Assembly: GCA_031276475.1 (NCBI GenBank)
Contig: JAISMZ010000192.1
Location: 1-7,190, forward strand
Reading direction: 5' to 3'
DNA length: 7,190 bases
Origin: Coriobacteriales bacterium
GTDB lineage: Bacteria; Actinomycetota; Coriobacteriia; Coriobacteriales; UBA8131
How positions within the stretch are numbered: the stretch's first letter is position 1; each line of letters starts with the position of its first letter. Below are positions 1 to 6,470 of this stretch, piece after piece. The notes beneath the pieces were generated by a model. The model was not told where the DNA came from. It was given only the letters and a program-made list of their open reading frames with translations, and did not search any database. A program made the position numbers and the translations under genes.

Positions 1-1055
1 TCGGGCAGGCCGTCGGCAAAGAGCTCGCGAGTCTGGACCACATTGTGGGCGATGGCGGCTTTTAGCTCCTCAACGCCGGCAAAAGCCTGCATTGGTCGCA
101 GGTAGCGATAATACGCCAAGATGATATCTTCTCCATAAAGATCGCCGGCATCTGCGGGATAATCGAGCAGCGTCGCTTCGGTCGTCGCAGGCAGATCGCC
201 AAAAGTCGCGGGCACGCCCACCGAGACTGCCGCCGGACAGCGCCTGCCATCGGGCAGGTACGCCAGAGCGGCGTAGACGCCGTCGGCGACTTTGGCCAGC
301 GCGGGGTCGATGGCTAAGTTGGCCGTGGGAAATCCCAGCGCCGTACCGACGTGCCGGCCGGCGACGACGGTCGCACAAACCCGATAGGGTTTTTGCAGCA
401 ATTCGGCGGCGGTCTGAACATCACCGCCAGCAAGCAGGTTGCGAATGCGCGTTGCGGTAATCGGTTGGCCGCTGTTGCAAAGCAGCTGATGAGCATTGAT
501 GGCACAGCCCGCTGCCCTACCCCAGCGCCTGAGCTCATCAGCCGAGCCGCTGCCGCTTGCACCAAAGCGAAAATCCGCACCCACATGAATGGCCTGCGGC
601 AAAAAAGCCCCGGCGACCACGTTATTCAGGAAGGCGCGTGGTTCCAGGGCGGCCAGCTTCGCGTTAAAGTTGACGGCCCATACGCCGTCCACGCCGCTTT
701 GCTCCAGACGGGCCAGGCGCTCGGCGTTGGTGGAGAGCTTGGCCAGCTGCTCAGCGGGCTTGAACAACTCGTCGGGATCGCAATTGAAGGTCAGTACCCA
801 GGCGGGCAGACCGCGCTCGCGAGCGTCAGCGAGCGTCCTGTCAAGCAGATAGCGGTGGCCTCGATGCAACCCGTCAAAGACGCCGATGGCGAGTACGGCG
901 GGCAGCGGCGCGGCAGCAGCGGCATCAGCGCCAGTCGCGGCGGTGGCGGGCAGCGGCGCGGTGGCAGCACCAGCGGCAGCGGGCAACGCCTCAACCGAAC
1001 TCGCAGCGCTTCTGCCCGCCTCCACTGCGCCTTCGGAATCTCCCTGCTCAATCAT
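1..1055 (-). CDS. ribF: Bifunctional riboflavin kinase / FAD synthetase RibF, 3' end cut by window edge
   Basis: RibF phosphorylates riboflavin to FMN and adenylates FMN to FAD in the cytoplasm. The frame is open for 351 codons from ATG at 1055 to the left edge, with no stop or frameshift. Seen directly: the nucleotidyltransferase motif GVFDGLHRGH (residues 58-67), VGADFRFG, the ATRIR motif (201-205), then the C-terminal kinase domain with GFPTAN (241-246; Thr/Asn bind Mg-ATP and flavin) and a probable catalytic Glu at 293 in TEATLLDY. The homology ends near the edge, so probably few residues are missing. The start is supported by a 4-bp ATGA overlap with truB, implying coupled translation; no good Shine-Dalgarno is needed. 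Odd points: residues 1-52 are an Ala/Pro-rich extension, longer than the usual lead into this domain, and the usual TFDPHP reads TFNCDPDE (89-96). GTG codon 11 or TTG codon 24 are weaker alternative starts. Confidence 0.93.
   Translation of the reverse strand, partial: MIEQGDSEGAVEAGRSAASSVEALPAAAGAATAPLPATAATGADAAAAAPLPAVLAIGVFDGLHRGHRYLLDRTLADARERGLPAWVLTFNCDPDELFKPAEQLAKLSTNAERLARLEQSGVDGVWAVNFNAKLAALEPRAFLNNVVAGAFLPQAIHVGADFRFGASGSGSADELRRWGRAAGCAINAHQLLCNSGQPITATRIRNLLAGGDVQTAAELLQKPYRVCATVVAGRHVGTALGFPTANLAIDPALAKVADGVYAALAYLPDGRRCPAAVSVGVPATFGDLPATTEATLLDYPADAGDLYGEDIILAYYRYLRPMQAFAGVEELKAAIAHNVVQTRELFADGLP
897..961 (-). repeat. Direct repeat in the RibF N-terminal extension
   Basis: A 17-bp sequence, GGCGGGCAGCGGCGCGG on the plus strand, occurs at 897-913 and again at 945-961, spaced by exactly 48 bp (16 codons). 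In the protein it encodes APLPA at residues 33-37 and 49-53. The in-frame spacing suggests the Ala/Pro linker grew by slippage or local duplication. It lies just before the conserved nucleotidyltransferase motif and leaves the catalytic domain untouched. Confidence 0.7.
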
Positions 1056-1807
1056 GCCAGCTCATCCCGTGTCAGCCAAAAACGCATCAGCTCGCCTCCC
1101 TGTCCCAGGCGCCCCAGCTGCTCCAACTGCTCCAGGGTCTGCGCCCGCTCAACGGCAACTCTGCCAATGCGCGTCCGCCGCAGCTGACCCAGATGAGCGG
1201 CACTGCCCACAGCCTCGCCGAGGTCGCGGGCCAAAGCGCGCAGATAGGTGCCCTTGGATACGCGGGCGCGGATGTCCCAGTACTCGGCCCCTGTACCCAA
1301 CAGGTCAATCTCATGAAACACTACACTGCGCGGCTCCAGCTCGACCTTCTCCCCTTTGCGGGCCAACTCATAGGCCTTGCGTCCGTCTTTTTTTATCGCC
1401 GCAAACTGCGGTGGCAGCTGCTGTTGCTCGCCGAGGAAGCTCGCAAGCACCAGGCGCGCAAAATCGGCATCGGCCACCTCCGCAGGCACGGCTGCCGTAC
1501 GCAAAATCTCACCGGCGGCGTCGTCAGTAGTGGTAGCCGCACCAAAAACGACGCGCGCCTCGTAGGTCTTGTCGTGCTCCATCAGCTTCTCAGAGCGCTT
1601 GGTGGCCGGCCCGATGCAGATCAGTAGCAAGCCGGTGGCATCTGGATCGAGGGTTCCTGCGTGGCCGATGCGCCCCTCGCCAGTAATCCAGCGCAGCCGA
1701 TCGACCACGTCGTGAGAGGTCATGCCGGCGGGCTTATCCACCGCCAGCACACCGCACAACCGGGTCGCGCCGCGCTTGGGCTTAGGGAGCTGCCGTTCAG
1801 ACATCAT
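1052..1807 (-). CDS. truB: tRNA pseudouridine(55) synthase TruB, short form
   Basis: TruB isomerises U55 to pseudouridine in the T-loop of tRNAs. The 251-residue protein shows VLAVDKPAGMTSHDVV (20-35), the catalytic-loop motif GHAGTLDPDATG (48-59) with the expected nucleophile Asp54, the conserved Tyr82 in KTYEA, KGTYLR (185-190) and LRRTRIG near 209-215. It ends about 40 residues after that, whereas familiar TruB proteins are about 300 residues with a C-terminal PUA-like domain; that domain seems to be absent here. The first ATG (1807) directly follows the nrnA TAA. A second in-frame ATG at 1804 lies 6 nt from the AAGGAG, against 3 nt for the first, so 1804 may be the real start; the two proteins differ by one Met. 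The stop overlaps the ribF start (ATGA). Function is secure; the missing domain is an inference from length. Confidence 0.95.
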   Translation of the reverse strand: MMSERQLPKPKRGATRLCGVLAVDKPAGMTSHDVVDRLRWITGEGRIGHAGTLDPDATGLLLICIGPATKRSEKLMEHDKTYEARVVFGAATTTDDAAGEILRTAAVPAEVADADFARLVLASFLGEQQQLPPQFAAIKKDGRKAYELARKGEKVELEPRSVVFHEIDLLGTGAEYWDIRARVSKGTYLRALARDLGEAVGSAAHLGQLRRTRIGRVAVERAQTLEQLEQLGRLGQGGELMRFWLTRDELA

Positions 1808-2791
1808 TTACTCCTTGCAAACCAGCTCGACCAGCTGCGGAATGAAGGACTCCAGCGCCTCGGCCAAGGTCATCTGCAAAGTCAGGCCGGCCGCCGCCTC
1901 GTGACCGCCGCCGCCGTGGGCACGGGCAAAGGCGCCCACATCCAAGCCAGCACGCGAGCGCAGGTTAACCCGCACGCTCCCCGTCTCCTCGCGCAGCAAG
2001 GCCGCCACTTCCACGCCGGCCAGTGAGCGCAGGATGGTCGGTAGGCCCTCGGTGTCGTCGCGGCTGACCGAAAAATCGCTAAAATCCTGCTCGTTGATCC
2101 AGGAGTAGACCACGGCGCCGGCGCAGGCAAAATGTATCCGCTCCACCAGCCGTGACTCCAGGCGCACGGCTCCTATCGGCTTGTTCTCGTAGACCCGCTG
2201 GCTCAGCCAGGTCGGGCGCGCACCCAGATGAACCATTCGCGCGGCCTGCTCAAAGGCCTCGGCATCAGTATTCTGAAATGAGAATCTACCAGTATCAGTC
2301 ATAATAGCCACATAGCAATATTCTGCCATTCGGCGATTCGGCTGAATACCGCTGGCCTCTATCAGCTGCCAGACCAGCGATGCCGTGGCCGGGGCATAAA
2401 CGTCGCCAAAATACAGGTCGGCCACGCCCGCGTATTCCGGATGATGGTCTATCACCAAGGTTCGTCGTGCCCGCTTAAAAATCGCTGCAGCGTCGCCGAT
2501 GCGCTCCAAACTGGGCGCGTCCACAATAATAAACAGATCCGGCGTCTGGGTATAATCCGCCGCGGCAATAAACTCATAACCCTCAAGAAAGGCATACAGA
2601 TCTGGAGGAGGACTGGGCTGTGCCAAAAGGCTGCTCGTCTGAATTCCCAAGGCTCGCAGCAGCTCAGCTAAGGCCAGGTTGGAGCCCAGACAGTCGCCGT
2701 CGGGATTGACGTGCCCACAGATGGCGGCGCTGCGCACACCCACCAACTCGGCCAATACCGCCTCGGGGCTGCCAACGCGCGAGTTACTCAT
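1808..2791 (-). CDS. nrnA: DHH/DHHA1 phosphoesterase NrnA-like (oligoribonuclease / pAp phosphatase)
   Basis: NrnA-type enzymes degrade nanoRNAs (2-5 nt) and dephosphorylate 3'-phosphoadenosine 5'-phosphate, using Mn-dependent hydrolysis in the cytoplasm. The 327-residue length is typical. Seen in order: GHVNPDGDCLGS (26-37), IIVDAPSLERIG (88-99), the family-defining IDHHPE (114-119), TDTGRF (165-170) with the metal-binding Asp166, and the DHHA1 signature GGGGHEAAAG (293-302) near the C-terminus. These are the DHH and DHHA1 domains of the bifunctional family, with no RecJ-type extra domains. The ATG at 2791 has AGGGAG 6 nt upstream and overlaps the end of rbfA by 8 bp (ATGAGTAA). The TAA stop abuts the truB start. 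Around 2271-2330 the DNA is only 35% GC, unlike its surroundings. Whether the enzyme acts on nanoRNA, pAp or a cyclic dinucleotide product cannot be decided from sequence; the NrnA call follows family and operon context. Confidence 0.92.
   Translation of the reverse strand: MSNSRVGSPEAVLAELVGVRSAAICGHVNPDGDCLGSNLALAELLRALGIQTSSLLAQPSPPPDLYAFLEGYEFIAAADYTQTPDLFIIVDAPSLERIGDAAAIFKRARRTLVIDHHPEYAGVADLYFGDVYAPATASLVWQLIEASGIQPNRRMAEYCYVAIMTDTGRFSFQNTDAEAFEQAARMVHLGARPTWLSQRVYENKPIGAVRLESRLVERIHFACAGAVVYSWINEQDFSDFSVSRDDTEGLPTILRSLAGVEVAALLREETGSVRVNLRSRAGLDVGAFARAHGGGGHEAAAGLTLQMTLAEALESFIPQLVELVCKE
1811..1816 (-). promoter_or_regulatory. Shine-Dalgarno of truB
   Basis: AAGGAG in the mRNA sense sits inside the last codons of nrnA. 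It is 3 nt from the ATG at 1807 and 6 nt from the ATG at 1804. The second spacing is nearer the usual optimum, which favours the second ATG as the start of truB. Confidence 0.7.
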
Positions 2792-3128
2792 CAGCAGCTC
2801 CCTGGTGCAAAACGGCGGCTATCGTCTGAGCGTGATCGACGCCCTCGTCAATATAAAAGCGCAGTTCAGGAGTCACCCGCCAGCCCAACTCGGCGCCGAG
2901 CAGGGAACGCAGGCGCCCCTTGGCGCTGGCCAGGCCGGCACTGACTTCGTCGTAGCGGCCGGCGTCGGTGCTAACATAAACGTTGGCCACGCCACGGTCC
3001 TTTGAAACCTCCACCTCGGTTATCGTCACCAAAGTCAGGCGCGGGTCGGAGATCTCGGTGAGCAGCAGCTTGGCCAGAGCCGCCCGCGCCGCCTCGTTAA
3101 CCTTGCGTGATTGTGCTGTCTGTCTCAT
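2784..3128 (-). CDS. rbfA: 30S ribosome-binding factor RbfA
   Basis: RbfA is a small KH-fold protein that binds the immature 30S subunit and helps finish processing of the 16S rRNA 5' end. The 114-residue protein matches the family's usual length. Seen: an N-terminal helix rich in basic and Ala residues with RKVNE (8-12), SDPRL (27-31), VEVSKDR (39-45), ANVYVS (48-53), SAKGRLRSLLG (68-78, the helix region with the KH-like A-x-G element) and TPELRF (86-91). The ATG at 3128 is the only plausible start, because an in-frame stop lies shortly upstream and GAGGTG sits 10 nt before it. It follows infB after 35 bp and overlaps nrnA by 8 bp. Placement directly after infB is the classic arrangement. 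It has no unusual extension. Confidence 0.96.
   Translation of the reverse strand: MRQTAQSRKVNEAARAALAKLLLTEISDPRLTLVTITEVEVSKDRGVANVYVSTDAGRYDEVSAGLASAKGRLRSLLGAELGWRVTPELRFYIDEGVDHAQTIAAVLHQGAADE
2798..2803 (-). promoter_or_regulatory. Shine-Dalgarno of nrnA
   Basis: AGGGAG in the mRNA sense lies 6 nt before the ATG at 2791, within the 3' end of rbfA. It supports this start and the 8-bp overlap. Confidence 0.65.
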
Positions 3129-3138
3129 TTCAGGCTGA

Positions 3139-3144
3139 CACCTC
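3139..3144 (-). promoter_or_regulatory. Shine-Dalgarno of rbfA
   Basis: GAGGTG in the mRNA sense lies in the 35-bp infB–rbfA gap with a 10-nt spacer to the ATG at 3128, slightly long. This gap otherwise shows no hairpin or promoter. Confidence 0.55.
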
Positions 3145-3163
3145 TTCTATTGCACGGCAGCAC

Positions 3164-6088
3164 TCAGCTTAACCGCGCCACCTCTTTAACGCGATAGGTC
3201 TCCAACACATCGCCAACCTTCACGTCCTGATAGTTCTCGATACCGATGCCGCACTCATAACCGGCCTTGACGCTGCGGACGTCCTCCTTAAAGCGCCGAA
3301 GCGACGCCAGCGCACCCTCAAAGACCACCGTGCCGTCGCGGACGATGCGCACTTTGTCATCGCGGCCGATCTCGCCGGTCTCCACCATGCAGCCCGCGAC
3401 GGTACCTACCTTGGGTACCTTAAAGGTTTCACGAACCTCGGCCATGCCGGTCTCCTCCTCAACGATCTGCGGTGAGAGCAGACCCACGCGCGCGGCGTTG
3501 ATCTCCTCTATCGCCTGGTAGATCACCTTGTAGGTCTTGATCTCGACCTTTTCGCGCTCGGCCGCCTGTTTGGCCTTGGCCGATGGCCGTACGTTAAAGC
3601 CGACGATCACCGCATCCGAGGCGGTGGCCAGCGTGACGTCTGTCTCGGTGATGCCGCCGACCGCAGAATGAATGACGTTGATTCGCACCTCGCTTTGATC
3701 CATCTTGTCCAGCGCGTCCTGCAATGCCTCAATGGAGCCCTGAACGTCGGCCTTGACCACGAGGTTCAGCTCAGAGAGCTTGTCCTGCTCAATGCGCGAG
3801 AAGAGGTCTTCCAGCGTAACGTGGGACTTCTTCTGCTGCTCGGCCAGGCGCTGACGCAAGGCGCGATCCTCGGCCAGGCTGCGCGCGTCGCGCTCCTCAG
3901 CAAAGACGCGGAACTCATCACCAGCGGCAGGTACCGCGCCAAGACCGAGGATCTCCACAGGGTCGGCCGGCAGTGCCTCCTCCACATTTGCGCCCTTGGG
4001 ATCTACCAGGGCACGCACGCGGCCAAAGGTCGTACCCACAACCACCGCGTCACCCACCCGCAGCGTACCGCGCTGCACCAGCACCGTAGCAACTGGGCCG
4101 CGCCCCTTGTCTAGCTTTGCCTCGATCACAAAACCGGAGGCGAGGGCGTCGGGATTGGCCTTGAGCTCCAAGACATCGGCCTGTAGGAGGATCATCTCCA
4201 ACAGGTCGTCTATCCCCGTGCGCTGTTTGGCGGAGACGTCCACAAACATATTCTGGCCACCCCATTCCTCGGGGATGATGCCGTGCTCCGAGAGCTCCTG
4301 GCGCACGCGGTCGGGGGTGGCGCCGGGCTTGTCAATCTTGTTCACAGCCACGACGATGGGCACACCGGCGGCCTTGGCGTGGTTTATCGCCTCGATAGTC
4401 TGGGGCATCACGCCGTCGTCAGCGGCCACCACCAACACCACGACGTCGGTCACAGCAGCGCCGCGGGCGCGCATGGCGGTAAAGGCCTCGTGACCCGGAG
4501 TGTCAATAAAGGTGATCTGGCGGTCGTTGATAAAGGCTACCGAGGCACCGATGTGCTGGGTGATGCCGCCGGCCTCGGTCTGCACCACACCGGTTTCGCG
4601 AATCGCGTCGAGCAGCGAGGTCTTGCCGTGATCAACGTGGCCCATCACCGTCACCACCGGCGGGCGCGCCCTGAGGTCGGCGGGATTATCGCTTACCTGA
4701 ACGGCGTATTCCTCCTCGGGGCTGACGATGCGTACCTTGCGCTCCAGGTCGTCAGCGATCAGCTCCACCAGGTCATCGCCCATCGTCTGAGTTACTGTAA
4801 GCGGCGTACCCAACAAGAAGAGTCGCTTGACGATGTCCTTGGAGGGCAGGCCTAAGGCGTCCGCAAATTCCTGCACGGTAGTACCGGTGGAGATTTGAAC
4901 AACGGAGTCGTCGAGTACCAGCTCGGGATCCAGCCCCTTCTCGATGGCCTCCTCAACAGCACGTTCCTTGGCTTCCTGGGCGCGTTTTTCCTTGCGCTTC
5001 TTGCGACGGCCACCGCCCTCATCGGCCGCGGCCTCAACGGCGGCGCGGGCGTCGGCCAGCACCTTCTCGCGCTGAAGCTGCTCGGCGGCCAGGGCCATCT
5101 TGCGATAGCGGTCGATCTCCACGGCTTCGTCACTTAAATCGTTAGTCTGTATAGCTGGTTGCGCCGCACGGTTTTTGCGCCCGGAGCCTTTGCCCGTCTC
5201 CACAGCACCCAAAACACCCGCTCCCGCGGTAGCACCCGCTGCTCCAGCGGCAGCCTTACCTTTGCGACCCCTGCCCTTGCGTCCGTCCTCAGCATCCGCA
5301 GCTGGAGTGGCGCCCGCGCCGCGCGCAGCAACACCACGCGCAGCGCTGTCGCGTGTGGCAGTCTTTTGCTCGGCCTGTCGGCGCTTCTCTGCCTCCAGAC
5401 GGTCGCGCTCAGCTTCAATCTGCGAAAGCAGTCCGGAGAACCGCGGTATCTTCTTAATCGTTTCGCTTTGCGGCACCGCTGCCTGGCTTGCCGCGGCCGC
5501 AGCCTCAGCTTCGGCCGCCTCGCGCTCGACCCGCTCCTTCTCGCGTTGCGCCCGCTCGCGCTCAACCTCAGCCTTGCGTGCGGCCTGTTCGGCGGCAAGG
5601 CGCTGGGCTTCCTGGGCGGCTTCGGCGGCTGCCGCGGCGTCAGCTGCCTCGGCGTCAGCCGCAGCATCTGCTTTGGCCGCGGCGCCGGCGGCGGCGACTT
5701 CAGCGGCCTGCCGGGCGGCGGCCCGGACGGCTTCGGCGGCGGCTTCGGCAACCTCGGCGGCCGCAGCACCGGCAGCGGCAACCTCGGCGGCCGCAGCGTC
5801 ATCGGCGGCCTGCTCGGCGACAGCCTGCTCGGCGGCAGCGGCCTGAGCAGCCTTGGCAGCTTCGGCGGCAGCCTCGCGAGCGGCCTTCTCCGCAGCTTTT
5901 GCCTCTGCGGCAGCCCTGCGCGCCGCCAACTCCGGCTCCAGCTGTTTGCGGATGCGGTCGACGTAGGCGTCCACCAGCGTTGACGAGTGGCCCTTGGCCG
6001 GAATCTTCATCTTCTGGAGATGCGCCAGCAACTCCTTGGAGCTCATATTGAACTCCTTGGCTAGCTCATGCACTCTGACTGTTGCCAT
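3164..6088 (-). CDS. infB: Translation initiation factor IF-2
   Basis: IF2 is the GTPase that brings formyl-Met-tRNA to the 30S P site and promotes 50S joining. The 974-residue protein has an IF2_N domain (1-52, with VRVHELAKEFNMSSKELL), an Ala-rich charged segment (about 53-205), a basic linker beginning IKKIPRFSG (211), a second IF2_N-like domain (about 398-450), then the G domain: G1 GHVDHGKT (483-490), G2 GGITQHIG (507-514), G3 DTPGH (529-533), G4 NKID (583-586), G5 SAK (619-621). Domain II, domain III (with KADVQGSIEAL) and the fMet-tRNA-binding C-terminal domain follow, ending in VGDVLETYRVKEVARLS. All key GTPase residues are intact. The ATG at 6088 is chosen because it gives the conserved family N-terminus; Met15 would cut IF2_N. 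It overlaps ylxR by 23 bp with only a weak GGTGG upstream, suggesting coupling. Long reading frames on the other strand here are shadows. Confidence 0.98.
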   Translation of the reverse strand: MATVRVHELAKEFNMSSKELLAHLQKMKIPAKGHSSTLVDAYVDRIRKQLEPELAARRAAAEAKAAEKAAREAAAEAAKAAQAAAAEQAVAEQAADDAAAAEVAAAGAAAAEVAEAAAEAVRAAARQAAEVAAAGAAAKADAAADAEAADAAAAAEAAQEAQRLAAEQAARKAEVERERAQREKERVEREAAEAEAAAAASQAAVPQSETIKKIPRFSGLLSQIEAERDRLEAEKRRQAEQKTATRDSAARGVAARGAGATPAADAEDGRKGRGRKGKAAAGAAGATAGAGVLGAVETGKGSGRKNRAAQPAIQTNDLSDEAVEIDRYRKMALAAEQLQREKVLADARAAVEAAADEGGGRRKKRKEKRAQEAKERAVEEAIEKGLDPELVLDDSVVQISTGTTVQEFADALGLPSKDIVKRLFLLGTPLTVTQTMGDDLVELIADDLERKVRIVSPEEEYAVQVSDNPADLRARPPVVTVMGHVDHGKTSLLDAIRETGVVQTEAGGITQHIGASVAFINDRQITFIDTPGHEAFTAMRARGAAVTDVVVLVVAADDGVMPQTIEAINHAKAAGVPIVVAVNKIDKPGATPDRVRQELSEHGIIPEEWGGQNMFVDVSAKQRTGIDDLLEMILLQADVLELKANPDALASGFVIEAKLDKGRGPVATVLVQRGTLRVGDAVVVGTTFGRVRALVDPKGANVEEALPADPVEILGLGAVPAAGDEFRVFAEERDARSLAEDRALRQRLAEQQKKSHVTLEDLFSRIEQDKLSELNLVVKADVQGSIEALQDALDKMDQSEVRINVIHSAVGGITETDVTLATASDAVIVGFNVRPSAKAKQAAEREKVEIKTYKVIYQAIEEINAARVGLLSPQIVEEETGMAEVRETFKVPKVGTVAGCMVETGEIGRDDKVRIVRDGTVVFEGALASLRRFKEDVRSVKAGYECGIGIENYQDVKVGDVLETYRVKEVARLS
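5474..5932 (-). other. Alanine-rich low-complexity segment of IF2
   Basis: IF2 residues about 53-205 are dominated by Ala with regularly placed Glu, Lys, Arg and Gln (for example EAAAEAAKAAQAAAAEQ). The second part turns into a highly charged Glu/Arg helix (EVERERAQREKERVERE). This looks like a long alpha-helical linker between the IF2_N module and the rest. Such Ala-rich linkers are common in IF2 of high-GC actinobacteria and vary greatly in length. The GCC/GCG-rich DNA creates long open frames in other frames and on the plus strand. Confidence 0.85.
5746..5797 (-). repeat. 30-bp in-frame repeat in the IF2 linker
   Basis: A 22-bp identical block occurs at 5746-5767 and 5776-5797 (start CGGCAACCTCGGCGGCCGCA on the plus strand), giving a 30-bp period, or 10 codons. 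In protein it yields two successive AAAEVA-containing decapeptides. The in-frame period suggests expansion by slippage or duplication of the alanine linker. Confidence 0.75.
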
Positions 6089-6398
6089 ATACCACCGCTC
6101 TCAAATCCTCTGCCAACCTCTGATAATCATCATCGGAAAGCCGTATTTTCAAGGCCCGTTCCAGGCCACGAGTCTTTTGTGCCTTCTCAAGGCATTCCGG
6201 GCTGGCACAGACGTAGGCACCGCGACCGGCAACACGGCCGGTCGGATCAAACACCACTCGGCCGTCGGCCCCGCGCACGAAGCGCAGCACTTCGCGCTTG
6301 TCGCTGATGCGCCGGCAGGCCACGCAGGTACGTAAAGGCGACTTGCGCGCTGTCTGTCCCTGTTGCTTCCTGCTCACGGTTGCCTTTCCTGCTGACAC
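6066..6398 (-). CDS. ylxR: YlxR/RnpM family protein (RNase P modulator)
   Basis: YlxR (DUF448) is a small RNA-binding protein. The Bacillus subtilis member was named RnpM because it binds and modulates RNase P. The 110-residue protein has a basic N-terminal tail, then PLRTCVACRR (21-30), EVLRFVR (36-42), VVFDPTGR (48-55) and the signature GRGAYVC (58-64), followed by a helical C-terminus with LERALKIRL. Four Cys (C25-x2-C28 and C64-x4-C69) could bind a metal or be structural; Bacillus YlxR lacks this set, as I recall. It starts at GTG (6398), supported by GGAGGAG 6 nt upstream; GTG codon 8 is too far away. Its end overlaps infB by 23 bp. No ylxQ/rplGB-type gene lies between it and infB, unlike in Bacillus. 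Confidence 0.93.
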   Translation of the reverse strand: MSAGKATVSRKQQGQTARKSPLRTCVACRRISDKREVLRFVRGADGRVVFDPTGRVAGRGAYVCASPECLEKAQKTRGLERALKIRLSDDDYQRLAEDLRAVVYGNSQSA

Positions 6399-6404
6399 TC
6401 GGTA

Positions 6405-6411
6405 CTCCTCC
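6405..6411 (-). promoter_or_regulatory. Strong Shine-Dalgarno of ylxR, decides GTG start
   Basis: GGAGGAG in the mRNA sense lies 6 nt before the GTG at 6398. It is the strongest ribosome binding site in the window and fixes the GTG as the ylxR start. Confidence 0.8.
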
Positions 6412-6420
6412 GTATAACGC

Positions 6421-6464
6421 CTGGCGCTGTGGCCAGCACTCAGCCGGTGCCGCCTGGCACCGGC
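6421..6464 (-). promoter_or_regulatory. Stem-loops between nusA and ylxR, not an intrinsic terminator
   Basis: In the 72-bp nusA–ylxR gap, 6443-6464 forms a perfect 9-bp stem (GCCGGTGCC / GGCACCGGC) with a 4-nt loop, starting 6 nt after the nusA TAG. A weaker 5-bp stem (CUGGC / GCCAG, 6-nt loop) follows at 6421-6436. Neither is followed by a run of U in the mRNA (the first is followed by UGAGUGCUGG), so this does not look like a rho-independent terminator. Plausible roles are protection of the nusA mRNA end, an RNA-processing site, or partial attenuation between nusA and the rest. The structure is seen; the role is inferred. Confidence 0.6.
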
Positions 6465-6470
6465 GGTCGG

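Noticed and set aside
1..1055. ribF might be a broken gene because it has no stop codon in the window
   Set aside because: I translated the frame codon by codon from 1055 to base 1: it stays open and carries all expected motifs in one frame. It is simply cut by the window edge.
351..1187. Long plus-strand open frame opposite ribF/truB
   Set aside because: It spans two well-identified minus-strand genes, has a low-complexity Gly/Arg/Ser product with no recognisable domain, and is typical of antisense frames in GC-rich DNA.
3158..3168. 11-bp sequence CAGCACTCAGC shared with 6434-6444, both just after a gene end
   Set aside because: One copy includes the infB stop codon, the match is not extended, and several 11-bp matches are expected by chance in 7 kb.
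4283..4855. 190-residue plus-strand frame opposite the IF2 G domain
   Set aside because: It is antisense to the most conserved part of infB; its His/Gly-rich composition reflects the complementary codons.
5690..5830. Repeated GGCGGC-rich units resembling a CRISPR or satellite array
   Set aside because: The repeats are in-frame alanine codons of infB with no regular spacers and no palindromic repeat unit.
5159..5983. Several long plus-strand frames and one minus-strand frame over the infB linker
   Set aside because: They are out-of-frame readings of the GCC/GCG-rich alanine linker, giving Gly/Leu/Ser-, Ala/Ser- or Pro/Arg-rich nonsense products.
6443..6464. Reading the nusA–ylxR hairpin as a rho-independent terminator
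   Set aside because: There is no U-tract after the stem in the transcribed direction, and the downstream genes are the normal operon partners of nusA.
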